DNA from: Bacteroidaceae bacterium | GTDB taxonomy: Bacteria; Bacteroidota; Bacteroidia; Bacteroidales; Bacteroidaceae | Direction: 5' to 3' | DNA length: 64,000 nt | Assembly (NCBI GenBank): GCA_017935785.1 | Contig: JAGBGU010000068.1 | Coordinates: 1 to 64,000, forward strand | Shown here: piece after piece, positions 26,570-36,355 of the stretch | How positions within the stretch are numbered: the first letter of the stretch is position 1 | How the letters are laid out: the number at the start of each line of letters is the position of its first letter | Made by a program: the position numbers and the translations under genes | The notes under the pieces: model-generated | Told to the model about the DNA's origin: nothing | Database searches by the model: none | Seen by the model: the letters and a program-made list of their open reading frames with translations, nothing else

Positions 26570-26797
26570 ATGAAGCAAATAGAGATAACCAACTACACCA
26601 CAAAAGACTGGCTGAAGCAAATCGGAGCCAAGTTCTGCATCATGCTGCTTGGTGTGTTCACGTTGCTCTCCTTCAAGGACGACAAGGACTATGTAGCAGG
26701 CTTCTTCGGACTTTTGGGTATTGCGGGATGGTCCATTGTCTATTACATCATTTTGAAAGATATAAGGAAAAAGAACTTACATGGCAGACAACAATAG
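26570..26797 (+). CDS. small two-helix membrane protein, unknown function
   Basis: A 75-aa protein with two predicted membrane helices (about residues 19-35 and 41-62) joined by a short charged turn (FKDDKDYV), and a basic C-terminal tail ([13 protein letters not shown]). I do not recognise it. It starts 6 nt after purM and its end overlaps the prfA start by 17 nt, which argues for real translation as part of the purM-prfA-pyrF operon. Confidence 0.7.
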   Translation: MKQIEITNYTTKDWLKQIGAKFCIMLLGVFTLLSFKDDKDYVAGFFGLLGIAGWSIVYYIILKDIRKKNLHGRQQ

Positions 26798-27893
26798 TTT
26801 ACTTGATAAACTGGAAGGGCTTGTTTCACGCTTTGAAGAAGTCTCCACCCTCATCACTGACCCCAGTGTCATTGCAGACCAGAAACGGTATGTCAAGCTC
26901 ACCAAGGAGTACAAGGATCTGGGCAAGATCGTGGACGCACGCCGGGAGTACATCGGATGCCTGCAAAACGTGGAAGACGCCAAGGAAATGCTGCAGGCCG
27001 AAAGCGACCCCGACACCAAGGAAATGCTTCGCGAAGAGCTTGCGGCAAGCGAAAAGCGCATACCGGAGCTGGAAGAGGAAATCAAGCTCCTGCTTGTGCC
27101 CGCTGATCCCGAGGACGACAAGAACGTCATTATGGAAATCCGCGGAGGAACGGGCGGAGATGAAGCGGCCCTCTTTGCCGGCGACCTGTTCCGTATGTAC
27201 ACCAAGTACATCGAATCCAAAGGATGGAAGATGGCAGTCAGCAGCATGAACGAGGGCACAGCCGGAGGCTTCAAGGAAATTGTGTTCAGCGTTACCGGAG
27301 AAAACGTCTACGGCATCATGAAATACGAGAGTGGCGTTCATCGCGTACAGCGCGTGCCGGCCACCGAGACACAAGGCCGTGTACACACCAGTGCCGCCAC
27401 CGTAGCAGTACTGCCCGAAGCGCAGGAATTCGATGTGGAGATTAACGAGGGCGCCATCAAATGGGACACCTTCCGTTCCAGCGGTGCCGGAGGTCAGAAT
27501 GTGAACAAGGTGGAGTCAGGAGTGCGGGCCCGGTATATGTGGCGCAACCCCCTTACCGGCATAGAAGAGGAGATTCTCATAGAATGTACCGAAACCAGAG
27601 ACCAGCCCAAGAACAAGGAAAGGGCGCTTGCCCGCCTTCGCACCTTTATATACGACAAGGAGCACCAGAAGTATCTTGACGACATTGCCAGCAAAAGAAA
27701 GACCATGGTTTCCACCGGAGACCGTAGTGCAAAGATACGCACATACAACTATCCGCAAGGACGCATAACAGACCACAGAATTAACTATACAATATATAAT
27801 CTTTCTGCATTCATGGACGGCCAGATTCAGGATTGCATCGATCATCTGATTGTGGCGGAAAATGCAGAACGAATGAAAGAAAGCGAATTATGA
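26781..27893 (+). CDS. prfA: peptide chain release factor 1
   Basis: A 370-aa class I release factor. The GGQ motif at 237-239 ([17 protein letters not shown]) triggers peptidyl-tRNA hydrolysis. The N-terminal coiled region ([12 protein letters not shown]), the [20 protein letters not shown] segment and [19 protein letters not shown], here in part, are RF1-like; no programmed frameshift is present, as expected for RF1 rather than RF2. It recognises UAA and UAG. Its TGA overlaps the pyrF ATG as ATGA. Confidence 0.96.
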   Translation: MADNNSLLDKLEGLVSRFEEVSTLITDPSVIADQKRYVKLTKEYKDLGKIVDARREYIGCLQNVEDAKEMLQAESDPDTKEMLREELAASEKRIPELEEEIKLLLVPADPEDDKNVIMEIRGGTGGDEAALFAGDLFRMYTKYIESKGWKMAVSSMNEGTAGGFKEIVFSVTGENVYGIMKYESGVHRVQRVPATETQGRVHTSAATVAVLPEAQEFDVEINEGAIKWDTFRSSGAGGQNVNKVESGVRARYMWRNPLTGIEEEILIECTETRDQPKNKERALARLRTFIYDKEHQKYLDDIASKRKTMVSTGDRSAKIRTYNYPQGRITDHRINYTIYNLSAFMDGQIQDCIDHLIVAENAERMKESEL

Positions 27894-28720
27894 CAAGAGA
27901 ACAGCTTTTTGAGCAGATTATCAGGAAACAGAGTTTCCTTTGTGTTGGTCTCGACACAGACATCCGTAAGATTCCCCAGCATCTTCTGAGCGAAGAGGAT
28001 CCCATATTCAGTTTCAACAAGGCCATCATCGATGCCACTGCGGCATATTGCGTGGCATACAAGCCCAATCTGGCTTTTTATGAAAGCATGGGAGTCAGAG
28101 GCTGGATTTCATTTGAGAAAACCATACAGTACCTCAACGAGCATTATCCCGAGCAGATGATTATCGCTGACGCCAAGCGCGGCGACATCGGCAATACCAG
28201 CGCCATGTATGCACGCACGTTCTTTGAAGAGATCAATGTGGATGCCGTTACCGTAGCGCCTTATATGGGCGAGGACAGCGTAACTCCCTTCCTTGGCTAC
28301 GAGGGCAAATGGGTAATCCTGCTCGCACTTACCAGCAACAAGGGCAGCCACGATTTCCAGCTGACAGAGGACACAAATGGCGAAAAGCTGTTTGAGAAGG
28401 TGTTGCATAAGAGTCAGGAATGGGCTGATGCCGGACAGATGATGTATGTGGTGGGCGCCACACAGGGCAAAGCCTTTGAAGACATCCGCCGCATTGCGCC
28501 GGACCATTTCCTTCTCGTTCCCGGCGTGGGCGCACAGGGAGGCAGTCTGGAAGAGGTGTGCAAGTATGGCATGAACAGCAAGTGCGGACTCATTGTCAAC
28601 AGCAGCCGTGCCATCATCTATGCCGACAGCAGCGAGCAGTATGCCCAAGTGGCAGGTGAAAAGGCCAGGGAAGTGCAGCAGCAGATGGCTGCCGAGCTGG
28701 CAAAGGCCGGGTTGGTTTGA
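27890..28720 (+). CDS. pyrF: orotidine 5'-phosphate decarboxylase
   Basis: A 276-aa PyrF of the type 2 (longer) class: [26 protein letters not shown], the catalytic block [18 protein letters not shown], and the phosphate loop [14 protein letters not shown]. It converts OMP to UMP. The ATG is within the ATGA overlap with prfA, so translation is coupled. The in-frame extension back to 27833 lies inside prfA and is not PyrF-like. Confidence 0.96.
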   Translation: MTREQLFEQIIRKQSFLCVGLDTDIRKIPQHLLSEEDPIFSFNKAIIDATAAYCVAYKPNLAFYESMGVRGWISFEKTIQYLNEHYPEQMIIADAKRGDIGNTSAMYARTFFEEINVDAVTVAPYMGEDSVTPFLGYEGKWVILLALTSNKGSHDFQLTEDTNGEKLFEKVLHKSQEWADAGQMMYVVGATQGKAFEDIRRIAPDHFLLVPGVGAQGGSLEEVCKYGMNSKCGLIVNSSRAIIYADSSEQYAQVAGEKAREVQQQMAAELAKAGLV

Positions 28721-28722
28721 GC

Positions 28723-28780
28723 GATGAATGATGAACGATTAATGATGAATGATTAACGATGAACGATTAGCGATGAACGC
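28723..28780. repeat. 14-bp tandem array
   Basis: GATGAAT, then GATGAACGATTAAT, GATGAATGATTAAC, GATGAACGATTAGC and a partial fifth unit. It starts 2 nt after the pyrF stop codon. Confidence 0.85.
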
Positions 28781-28784
28781 TGAG

Positions 28785-28840
28785 AGCCAATAGCCAAAAG
28801 CCAATAGCCAAAAGCCAAAAGCCAAAAGCTAAAAGTTAAA
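28785..28840. repeat. 7-bp tandem array, eight units
   Basis: AGCCAAT/AGCCAAA repeated eight times; the last two units have decayed (AGCTAAA, AGTTAAA). It directly follows the 14-bp array and ends 23 nt before the lpxD start, so length changes would alter the lpxD upstream region. Confidence 0.9.
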
Positions 28841-28863
28841 ATAAACAACAAACGAATCAAAAT

Positions 28864-29913
28864 ATGGAATTCAGTGCCGAAATGATTGCCGGTCTGATAG
28901 GAGGAACCGTAGTGGGCGACCCTAAAGCCGCAGTCAATAATTTTGCAAGAATAGAAGAGGGCAAGGCCGGATGCATATCCTTCCTTGCCAATCCCAAATA
29001 CGAACATTATGTGTACACCACCGAGTCAAGCGTCATTCTTGTAAATGACAGTTTCACTCCCACTCAGGAAATCAAGGCTACGCTTATCAAAGTGCCCAAC
29101 GCCCGCGAGGCCGTGGCCAAACTAATCACCATCTACGAAAGCATGAAGCCCAAGCAGACCGGCATTGACTCCACTGCCTACATTGACCCTACCGCCAAGG
29201 TAGGCGAGAATGTCTATCTGGGTCCCTTTGTGGCCATCGGCCCCAATGCCGAGGTGGGAGACGGCTGCGTCCTGCATCCTCATGCCACGGTAGGTGCCAA
29301 GGCCAAGATTGGCGCAAACACCGTTATGTACAGCAACAGCGTAGTGTATCACGACTGTGTAGTGGGCGCCAACTGCATTCTGCATGCCGGCTGTGTCATT
29401 GGTGCGGACGGATTCGGTTTCGAGCCTACTGAAAACGGTTACGAAAAGATTCCTCAGATTGGCAATGCCATACTGGAGGACAATGTGGAGATTGGTGCCA
29501 ACTCCTGTGTAGACCGCGCCGTAATGGGTTCGACCATCATCCGCAAGGGTGCCAAGATAGACAACCTGGTACAGATTGGACACAACTGCGAGGTGGGCAG
29601 CCATACGGTAATGAGCGCACAGGTAGGTGTGGCAGGCAGCACTAAGATTGGCGAATGGTGTATGTTCGGCGGGCAAGTGGGCATCGGAGGCCATGCCACC
29701 ATAGCCAACCGCACCATGGCTGGCGCACAATCCGGCATTCCCAACAACGTAAAGAAAGAGGGCACTGCCATCCAGGGCAGTCCTGCCATTGACGGACGCA
29801 ACTTCTGGAAATCAAGCGCCATATTCAAGAACCTGCCCGACATGTGGTCGGACATGAACCAAATGAAAAAGGAAATCAAAGCCCTCAAGGAGGCTTTGGA
29901 AGCCAAACAATAA
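28864..29913 (+). CDS. lpxD: UDP-3-O-acylglucosamine N-acyltransferase
   Basis: A 349-aa LpxD. The N-terminal uridine-binding domain ([35 protein letters not shown]) is followed by a left-handed beta-helix of hexapeptide repeats (for example [20 protein letters not shown] and [20 protein letters not shown]) and a C-terminal helix. It adds the second hydroxyacyl chain in lipid A synthesis, in the cytoplasm. lpxC-fabZ and lpxA follow in the same direction, completing the early lipid A steps. Confidence 0.97.
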   Translation: MEFSAEMIAGLIGGTVVGDPKAAVNNFARIEEGKAGCISFLANPKYEHYVYTTESSVILVNDSFTPTQEIKATLIKVPNAREAVAKLITIYESMKPKQTGIDSTAYIDPTAKVGENVYLGPFVAIGPNAEVGDGCVLHPHATVGAKAKIGANTVMYSNSVVYHDCVVGANCILHAGCVIGADGFGFEPTENGYEKIPQIGNAILEDNVEIGANSCVDRAVMGSTIIRKGAKIDNLVQIGHNCEVGSHTVMSAQVGVAGSTKIGEWCMFGGQVGIGGHATIANRTMAGAQSGIPNNVKKEGTAIQGSPAIDGRNFWKSSAIFKNLPDMWSDMNQMKKEIKALKEALEAKQ

Positions 29914-29949
29914 AAGAACAAACAGATTGTAAATATTTTTCAAACCATC

Positions 29950-31335
29950 ATGCTGAAGCAAAATACACTCAATGGCAGTTTTTCTCTCTGCGGAAAAGGA
30001 CTGCACACCGGTCTCAGTCTTACCGTCACCTTCAACCCGGCAGAAGAGAATCACGGCTATAAGATACAACGCATAGACATGCCCGGAATGCCCGTCATGG
30101 ACGCTGTGGCGGAGAACGTCATTGACACACAGCGCGGAACCGTACTGGGCAAGGGCGAAATGCGTTGCAGCACTATCGAACACGCCATGGCCGCCTTGTA
30201 CGCTCTGGGAGTGGACAATGTGCTGATCCAGGTAAACGGACCCGAATTCCCCATCCTCGACGGCAGCGCTGCCATCTATGTTAACGAAATCAAGCGCATT
30301 GGCCTGAAGGAACAGAATGCGCCCAAGGACTATTACATCATCAACAAAAAAATGGAGTTCCGCGACGACAAAACCGGCGCGTGTATCACCCTGCTCCCCG
30401 ATGAGGACTTCTCCATTACCAGCATGATCTCATTCGACTCCAAGGTACTCAGCAGCCAGTTCGCCACATTGGACAATATGGAGAAATTCGAGACAGAAGT
30501 GGCGGCGGCGCGCACCTTTGTCTTTGTGCGCGAAATCGCCCCCTTGCTCACCGCCGGCCTGATTAAGGGCGGCGATCTGGACAATGCCGTGGTCATCTAT
30601 GAGCAGGAGACCAGCCAGGATGTGCTGGACAAACTGTGCGAACAGACCGGAGCCGAAAAGCACGATGCCAAGGAACTGGGCTACATCCAGCATAAGCCGC
30701 TTGTATGGGACAACGAACCCGCACGCCACAAGCTGTTGGACATCATCGGAGACATGGCACTGATCGGACGCCCCATCAAGGGCCGCATCATCGCCACCCG
30801 TCCGGGACACACCATCAACAACAAGTTTGCGCGCATGATGCGCAAGGAAATCCGCAAGCACGACATACAGGCCCCATGGTACGACCCCAACAAGGAACCT
30901 GTCATGGACGTAAAGCGCATTAAGGAACTCCTGCCCCACCGCTATCCCATGCAGTTGGTGGACAAGGTCATTGAGCTTGGCCCCAGTCATATCGTGGGCG
31001 TAAAGAACGTCACATCCAACGAACCCTTCTTCCAGGGCCATTTCCCCCAGGAGCCTGTCATGCCGGGTGTATTGCAGATCGAAGCCCTCGCACAGGTGGG
31101 CGGCCTGTTGGTACTCAATACCGTGGAGGAGCCTGAACGCTGGAGCACCTATTTCCTGAAAATAGAGAGCGTAAAGTTCAGACAGAAGGTTGTCCCCGGC
31201 GATACGCTTATCTTCAAGACAGAAATGATAACTCCCATCCGCCACGGCATAAGCACCATGCAAGGCTATGCCTTTGTGGGAGAAAACTGTGTGATGGAAG
31301 CCACCTTCACGGCACAGATCGTAAAGAACAAATAA
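29950..31335 (+). CDS. lpxC-fabZ: bifunctional UDP-3-O-acyl-N-acetylglucosamine deacetylase / 3-hydroxyacyl-ACP dehydratase
   Basis: A 461-aa fusion. Residues 1-~310 are LpxC: SLCGKGLHTGLSLTVTFNP, the zinc-site block CSTIEHAMAALYALGVDN, GPEFPILDGSAAIYV, and HKLLDIIGDMALIGRPIKG (zinc-ligand HKxxD). Residues ~320-461 are FabZ: LLPHRYPMQLVDKV, FFQGHFPQEPVMPGVLQIEA, here in part, with the His of GHFP and the Glu of QIEAL as catalytic pair. The fusion is normal for Bacteroidetes and joins lipid A commitment to fatty-acid elongation. Confidence 0.97.
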   Translation: MLKQNTLNGSFSLCGKGLHTGLSLTVTFNPAEENHGYKIQRIDMPGMPVMDAVAENVIDTQRGTVLGKGEMRCSTIEHAMAALYALGVDNVLIQVNGPEFPILDGSAAIYVNEIKRIGLKEQNAPKDYYIINKKMEFRDDKTGACITLLPDEDFSITSMISFDSKVLSSQFATLDNMEKFETEVAAARTFVFVREIAPLLTAGLIKGGDLDNAVVIYEQETSQDVLDKLCEQTGAEKHDAKELGYIQHKPLVWDNEPARHKLLDIIGDMALIGRPIKGRIIATRPGHTINNKFARMMRKEIRKHDIQAPWYDPNKEPVMDVKRIKELLPHRYPMQLVDKVIELGPSHIVGVKNVTSNEPFFQGHFPQEPVMPGVLQIEALAQVGGLLVLNTVEEPERWSTYFLKIESVKFRQKVVPGDTLIFKTEMITPIRHGISTMQGYAFVGENCVMEATFTAQIVKNK

Positions 31336-31348
31336 CGGAATTGCAGGA

Positions 31349-31414
31349 ATGCGGCATGCCGCATCCGTATTGCGTTTCTATCCTGTGTTTCCGCGGACGC
31401 GCCATGCCGCGTCC
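31349..31414. repeat. two GC-rich palindromes
   Basis: ATGCGGCATGCCGCAT (31349-31364) is a perfect 16-bp palindrome. GGACGCG CCATGC CGCGTCC (31395-31414) is a 7-bp stem with a 6-nt loop. Both contain GCATGCC/CATGCCGC and seem to be related units of one intergenic repeat. They lie between lpxC-fabZ and lpxA. Confidence 0.7.
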
Positions 31415-31456
31415 CTACAAGACAGACAAAAATTATCAACATAAAACAAATACAAC

Positions 31457-32226
<770 letters not shown>

Positions 32227-32230
<4 letters not shown>

Positions 32231-32760
32231 CACAACGCCTCACACTGTTCAGCCAGGAAGTGGAGGATTTTGTATTGGAAATCCTCATAGACCCGGAAAC
32301 ATCATTCCACCAGCTTCATTGCCTGATACTGGAGGCATGCGGTTACACAGACCAGGGAAATCATGCCTTTATGATATGCAATGACGATTGGCGCGTAGAA
32401 CACAAGATACGTCAGACCGATACCGGCAACCTTCGTTCCGATGAGGACCTTTACCTCATGTCCCGCACTCGTATCGAGGAGTTTGTGGAAGAAGAGGGAC
32501 AGCGTCTTGCCTACGTTTTCGACACACAGGAGAAACGCTTCTTCCTGATGGAGCTTACGGAAAACATCTTCGGCCATACTCCCTCGGAATCCCGTGTCAG
32601 CCGACGCCGTGGCATGGCGCCTCCACAGTTCTTCACCTTTACAGAAGAACCCGACACCCCAGCCGTACAAAACAGCGAAGAAATAGAAGAAGACTTCTAT
32701 GGCGATGAAGGTTTTGAGGCAGACGAATTGGATGCCGAAGGCTTTGAGATAAATGAATAA
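32227..32760 (+). CDS. pRiA4b ORF-3-like (IS1096 TnpR-like) protein
   Basis: A 177-aa protein. The first ~125 residues resemble the plasmid pRiA4b ORF-3 fold: SFHQLHCLILEACGYTDQGN, HAFMICNDDWR, LAYVFDTQEKRFFLMELTE. The tail is strongly acidic (EEIEEDFYGDEGFEADELDA). Despite the family name, there is no sign of an insertion sequence here; this family is found as a chromosomal gene in Bacteroidales and its role is unknown. ATGA overlap with lpxA implies coupled translation. Confidence 0.75.
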
Positions 32761-32767
32761 ATTAACT

Positions 32768-32996
32768 TCACGCATGGTGTTCCGCCATTCGTCTGTCTTT
32801 TCTCTGTGTCATCCTGAACTTGTTTCAGGATCTCACAGCGAGTAAAGTTCCACCGCGGACAGATGCTGAAATTTGCAATTAAGCGAGAGCAGAGCCAAGC
32901 ATGCTTGAACTTTGCCGAGCGTGAGCAAATTGAACAATGTTAAACAAGTTCAGCATGACAAGTCGTTTGGACTATAATTAAACATGCGAAAGTTGA
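32768..32996. repeat. extended REP-containing element, copy 2
   Basis: Left end TCACGCATGGTGTTCCGCC and right end ACATGCGAAAGTTGA (32982-32996), the same ends as the element at 18646-18838. The inside has a REP-like left arm (TCATCCTGAACTTGTTTCAG) and right arm (GTTCAGCATGA), plus an internal ~80-bp insert with CCAAGCATGCTTG and CGAGCGTGAGCAAATTGAAC that also appears near 63815. It fills the gap before miaA. Confidence 0.8.
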
Positions 32997-33001
32997 GATA
33001 A

Positions 33002-33922
33002 ATGAATAACCCTCCTTACAAACCCACGCTGGTGGTCCTGCTCGGCCCTACGGCTGTAGGCAAGACTGAAGTGGCCCTCCAACTGGCACAGATGATGGGA
33101 AGCCCCGTCATCAATTGCGACAGCAGGCAGATGTTTAGGGAAATGACCATAGGCACGGCCGCCCCCACTCCGGAGCAGACGGCACGTGCCAGGCATTATT
33201 TCGTGGGCACACTGCAAGTGGGCGACTATTACAGCGCCGCCCGCTACGAGGAGGATGCCCTGCAGCTTATCCGTCAGTTGTCCGCTTCGCATAGCCGCCT
33301 GCTGCTGTCGGGCGGCAGTATGATGTATATCGATGCGGTGTGTAAGGGCATAGACGACATTCCCACTGTAGACGAGAGTATCAGAGAATCTCTGAAAAAA
33401 GAGTTCCAGGAAAAGGGCTTGGATCCGATGCTCGCACAACTCAGGCTGCTCGACCCCGAATACTATGACCTGGTGGACAGGAAAAACCACAAGCGGGTTA
33501 TCCATGCGCTTGAAATCTGCTATACTTCCGGAAAGACATACACCTCGTTCCGCAAGCAGGCCAAAAAGGAGCGTCCTTTCCGCCTGCTTAAGATTGGATT
33601 GGAAAGGGAGCGAGCCGAGCTGTTCGACCGTATAAACCTGCGTGTGGACCAGATGATGCAGGACGGTCTCCTTGACGAGGCCAGGCGTCTCTACCCCTAC
33701 AAGGATTGCAATGCGCTCAACACAGTCGGATACAAGGAACTTTTCAATGTGATTGACGGTGTATGGCCATTGGATATGGCGGTGGAAAGAATCAAAAAGA
33801 ACACACGCGTATATGCCAAGAAACAGATGACCTGGTTCCATCACGACGACACCATCCGCTGGTTCCACCCGGAGCAGACAGCGGACATCATCCGTTACGT
33901 GGAAGAAAACACAGCGCCCTAA
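33002..33922 (+). CDS. miaA: tRNA dimethylallyltransferase
   Basis: A 306-aa MiaA: P-loop [69 protein letters not shown], and the later [19 protein letters not shown]. It prenylates A37 of tRNAs that read UNN codons. This is a well-defined start 5 nt after the extended repeat element, so the repeat may carry or disturb its promoter. The PIF1-like gene follows 21 nt later. Confidence 0.96.
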   Translation: MNNPPYKPTLVVLLGPTAVGKTEVALQLAQMMGSPVINCDSRQMFREMTIGTAAPTPEQTARARHYFVGTLQVGDYYSAARYEEDALQLIRQLSASHSRLLLSGGSMMYIDAVCKGIDDIPTVDESIRESLKKEFQEKGLDPMLAQLRLLDPEYYDLVDRKNHKRVIHALEICYTSGKTYTSFRKQAKKERPFRLLKIGLERERAELFDRINLRVDQMMQDGLLDEARRLYPYKDCNALNTVGYKELFNVIDGVWPLDMAVERIKKNTRVYAKKQMTWFHHDDTIRWFHPEQTADIIRYVEENTAP

Positions 33923-33943
33923 CCTTCATTTCCTCTCCCGCTT

Positions 33944-35941
33944 ATGAAGGAACAGATTGACACCTCCTCGCCCGAATTCCAGAATGCGCTCACGCTCATT
34001 CGCCATACCCACCACTCCCTCTTTCTTACCGGAAAGGCAGGAACCGGAAAAAGCACCTTCCTGCACTATGTATGCAGCCAGGTAAAGAAAAAGCATGTGG
34101 TGCTGGCTCCCACCGGTATTGCCGCCATCAATGCCGGCGGAACCACCCTTCACAGCTTCTTCAAACTGCCCTTCCACCCCCTTCTGCCTGACGACCCCAA
34201 GCTTGCGCCTGCGCACCTCAGAGACTTCCTCAAGTACAACAAAACCCATATCAAACTGCTCAGGGAAGTGGAGCTTGTCATCATTGACGAAATATCAATG
34301 GTAAGGGCGGACATCATTGATTTCATAGACCGCGTTCTGAGGGTATTTTGTCAAAAAATGAGAGAACCTTTCGGAGGCAAGCAGATGCTTTTTATCGGCG
34401 ACGTTTTCCAGTTGGAGCCAGTGGTTAAGTCGGACGAAAGAGCCATCCTGAACAGGTTCTATCCCAACCCCTATTTCTTCTCTGCGCGTGTATTCCGCGA
34501 GATAAGGCTGGTCAGCATAGAACTGACAAAAGTCTTCCGTCAGAGAGACCGCGGATTCATCGCCACGCTGGACCGCATCAGGAACAACACCGCAACCGAC
34601 CTTGAACTCAAACTGCTCAACACCCGCTACACAGAAGAGCGGCAGAAGAGCAGCAGCGGAAACCTCAACATTGTGCTTGCCACGCGCAGGGACAACGTAG
34701 ACTACATCAACCAGTCAGAACTGGACCGGCTTCAGGGCGAATCCGTCACGCTGAAAGGTGTCATAGAAGGCGAATTCCCCTCCACGTCGCTGCCCACGCT
34801 CATGGAACTCGAAATCAAGGAGGGCGCACAGATTATTTTTGTCAAGAACGACCAGGAGCGGCGCTGGGTAAACGGCACGTTGGGCACAGTCTCACACATC
34901 GACATGGAGTCTGGCCGTCTCTACGTATACACAGAGAAACACAGCATGTTAGAGGTTGAGCCGGAACGCTGGAGCAATGTCCGCTACACCTACAACGAGA
35001 AAGAAAAGCGCATTGAGGAAGAAGAACTTGGCACCTTCACCCAATACCCCATCCGTCTGGCATGGGCCATCACCATACACAAAAGCCAGGGGCTGACCTT
35101 CGACCGCGCCACCATCGACTTCGGAGGCGGCACGTTTACGGGCGGACAAGCCTATGTGGCACTGAGCCGCTGCACCTCGCTCGAAGGGCTGACACTGAAG
35201 AAGCGCATTCAGCGTTCCGACATATTCGTGTCCCCGGACATCGTCGCGTTCGCCTCGCAATTCAACAACGAGGGACTGCTGCAACACGCACTGTCAGCCA
35301 CAAAGGCAGACACGGAATACCGTGCCTGTGCAGAAGCCTTCGATAAGGGCGACATGGCAGCGTGTATAGACCATTTCATCGCAGCCATACACAGCCGTTA
35401 CGACATAGAGAAACCACAGATAAAAAGACTCATCAGAAGAAAGCTCAACATCTTCCGCACTCTGAGAGAAGAAGCCGATAAATGTAAAGAAAAATTACAA
35501 CAACAGGAACGCAAGATGCAGGCCTATGCCAAGGAATATTACCTGATGGGAAACGAGTGTGCGGCAGAGGCGCATCTCCCCAAGGCCGCCATAGCCAATT
35601 ACCGCAAGGCCATAGACATGTACCCCGGATTTCTCGACGCTCATGTCAGACTGGCAGTCACCCTTCTGGGCGAAGGCATGCACCACGAGGCGCTCACACA
35701 TCTCAACATTGCCGTCAGTCTTTCCCCCGCATCGTTCAAGGCATATTACCAGAGGGGGAAAGCCTACATGGCCATGCAGCGTTACGAAGAAGCCGTTAAC
35801 GACCTTGACCATGCGGTCCGCATCAAGGAAGACCACCCCCAATCCCACAAACTCATAGGCGACTGCTATGCCCATCTTGGCCAGGAGGACAAGGCCGCCA
35901 TATACTGGTCCCTGGCCGAAGAGCTGAGAAAGAAAAACTAG
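33944..35941 (+). CDS. PIF1-like SF1 helicase with C-terminal TPR repeats
   Basis: A 665-aa protein. Residues ~10-450 are a PIF1/RecD2-type helicase: LTGKAGTGKSTFLHYVCS, VVLAPTGIAAINAGGTTLHS, LVIIDEISMVRADI, MLFIGDVFQLEPV, VFRQRDRGFI, and the C-terminal ITIHKSQGLTFDRATIDFGG with YVALSRCTSLEG. After a coiled segment (~520-540), residues ~545-660 hold about three TPRs (NYRKAIDMYPGFLDAHVRLA, LNIAVSLSPASFKAYYQRGK). PIF1 helicases unwind G-quadruplex or stalled forks; TPRs mediate protein contacts. The combination is common in Bacteroidales but the partner is unknown. Confidence 0.9.
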   Translation: MKEQIDTSSPEFQNALTLIRHTHHSLFLTGKAGTGKSTFLHYVCSQVKKKHVVLAPTGIAAINAGGTTLHSFFKLPFHPLLPDDPKLAPAHLRDFLKYNKTHIKLLREVELVIIDEISMVRADIIDFIDRVLRVFCQKMREPFGGKQMLFIGDVFQLEPVVKSDERAILNRFYPNPYFFSARVFREIRLVSIELTKVFRQRDRGFIATLDRIRNNTATDLELKLLNTRYTEERQKSSSGNLNIVLATRRDNVDYINQSELDRLQGESVTLKGVIEGEFPSTSLPTLMELEIKEGAQIIFVKNDQERRWVNGTLGTVSHIDMESGRLYVYTEKHSMLEVEPERWSNVRYTYNEKEKRIEEEELGTFTQYPIRLAWAITIHKSQGLTFDRATIDFGGGTFTGGQAYVALSRCTSLEGLTLKKRIQRSDIFVSPDIVAFASQFNNEGLLQHALSATKADTEYRACAEAFDKGDMAACIDHFIAAIHSRYDIEKPQIKRLIRRKLNIFRTLREEADKCKEKLQQQERKMQAYAKEYYLMGNECAAEAHLPKAAIANYRKAIDMYPGFLDAHVRLAVTLLGEGMHHEALTHLNIAVSLSPASFKAYYQRGKAYMAMQRYEEAVNDLDHAVRIKEDHPQSHKLIGDCYAHLGQEDKAAIYWSLAEELRKKN

Positions 35942-35995
35942 AGATTCTAGAAAATCTAGAGGGTCTAGAAATTCTAGAAATCCTAGATAATCTAA
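35942..35995. repeat. 9-bp tandem array, six units (CTAG type)
   Basis: AGATTCTAG, AAAATCTAG, AGGGTCTAG, AAATTCTAG, AAATCCTAG, ATAATCTAA. It begins immediately after the stop codon of the PIF1-like gene. In gene-sense phase the unit is CTAGAAAAT, the same as the array after the GH2 gene (54792-54863). Confidence 0.9.
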
Positions 35996-36008
35996 AAAAT
36001 GCACTGCG

Positions 36009-36074
36009 GTGCGTTGGGCATCGCAGCGTGGTGCGTTGGGCAACGCAATATAGTGCAATCGCCAACGCAACGGT
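36009..36074. repeat. three degenerate 22-bp units
   Basis: Units at 36009, 36031 and 36053, the first two sharing GTGCGTTGGGCA, with CGCA/ACGCA at the same place in each. The rest of the 414-bp gap (35942-36355) holds the 9-bp array and the upstream region of the SusC locus. Confidence 0.6.
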
Positions 36075-36166
36075 ATGCCCTTGAAACAGGAGTGATATGA
36101 TAAATCATAACACCGCCATTTGGGGTGTCCGAAGACCCATGTTTTTAAGTCAATTTTGCACGTTTT

Positions 36167-36214
36167 AACATTTAAAACAGCAGGGTTTAACGCACAAAAC
36201 ACACTTTAAATGTT
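36167..36214. other. inverted repeat upstream of the SusC/SusD operon
   Basis: AACATTTAAA (36167-36176) and TTTAAATGTT (36205-36214) form an exact 10-bp inverted repeat with a 28-nt spacer, followed by AATTTTTC. It lies 62-109 nt before the -7 box, where a regulator could bind; it could also be a weak terminator. The sequence cannot decide between these. Confidence 0.4.
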
Positions 36215-36275
36215 AATTTTTCTTAACAGAATGGAAAATAAGGGGTGAATTTATAGCCATTTTTCAAAAAAAATG

Positions 36276-36283
36276 TAAATTTG
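36276..36283 (+). promoter_or_regulatory. -7 box of the FAS1-SusC-SusD operon
   Basis: TAAATTTG matches TAnnTTTG and would give a leader of about 65 nt before ATG 36356. No TTTG stands at the -33 distance, which fits an activator-dependent or ECF-sigma promoter, as is common for PULs. Confidence 0.55.
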
Positions 36284-36355
36284 CTTAATAAAGTATGCAA
36301 AAGGCATAATTACGCGAACAAAAATTTTTAATTACAAATATCTAAAACACAAGTA

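Noticed and set aside
26781..27893. Programmed frameshift of a release factor
   Set aside because: The gene is RF1 (prfA), open throughout; the known frameshift is in RF2.
28723..28840. Possible CRISPR array
   Set aside because: Units of 7 and 14 bp without spacers; no cas genes in the window.
35942..36074. Possible origin iterons (9-bp and 22-bp repeats)
   Set aside because: No DnaA-box pattern or replication gene nearby, and the 9-bp array recurs after an unrelated gene.
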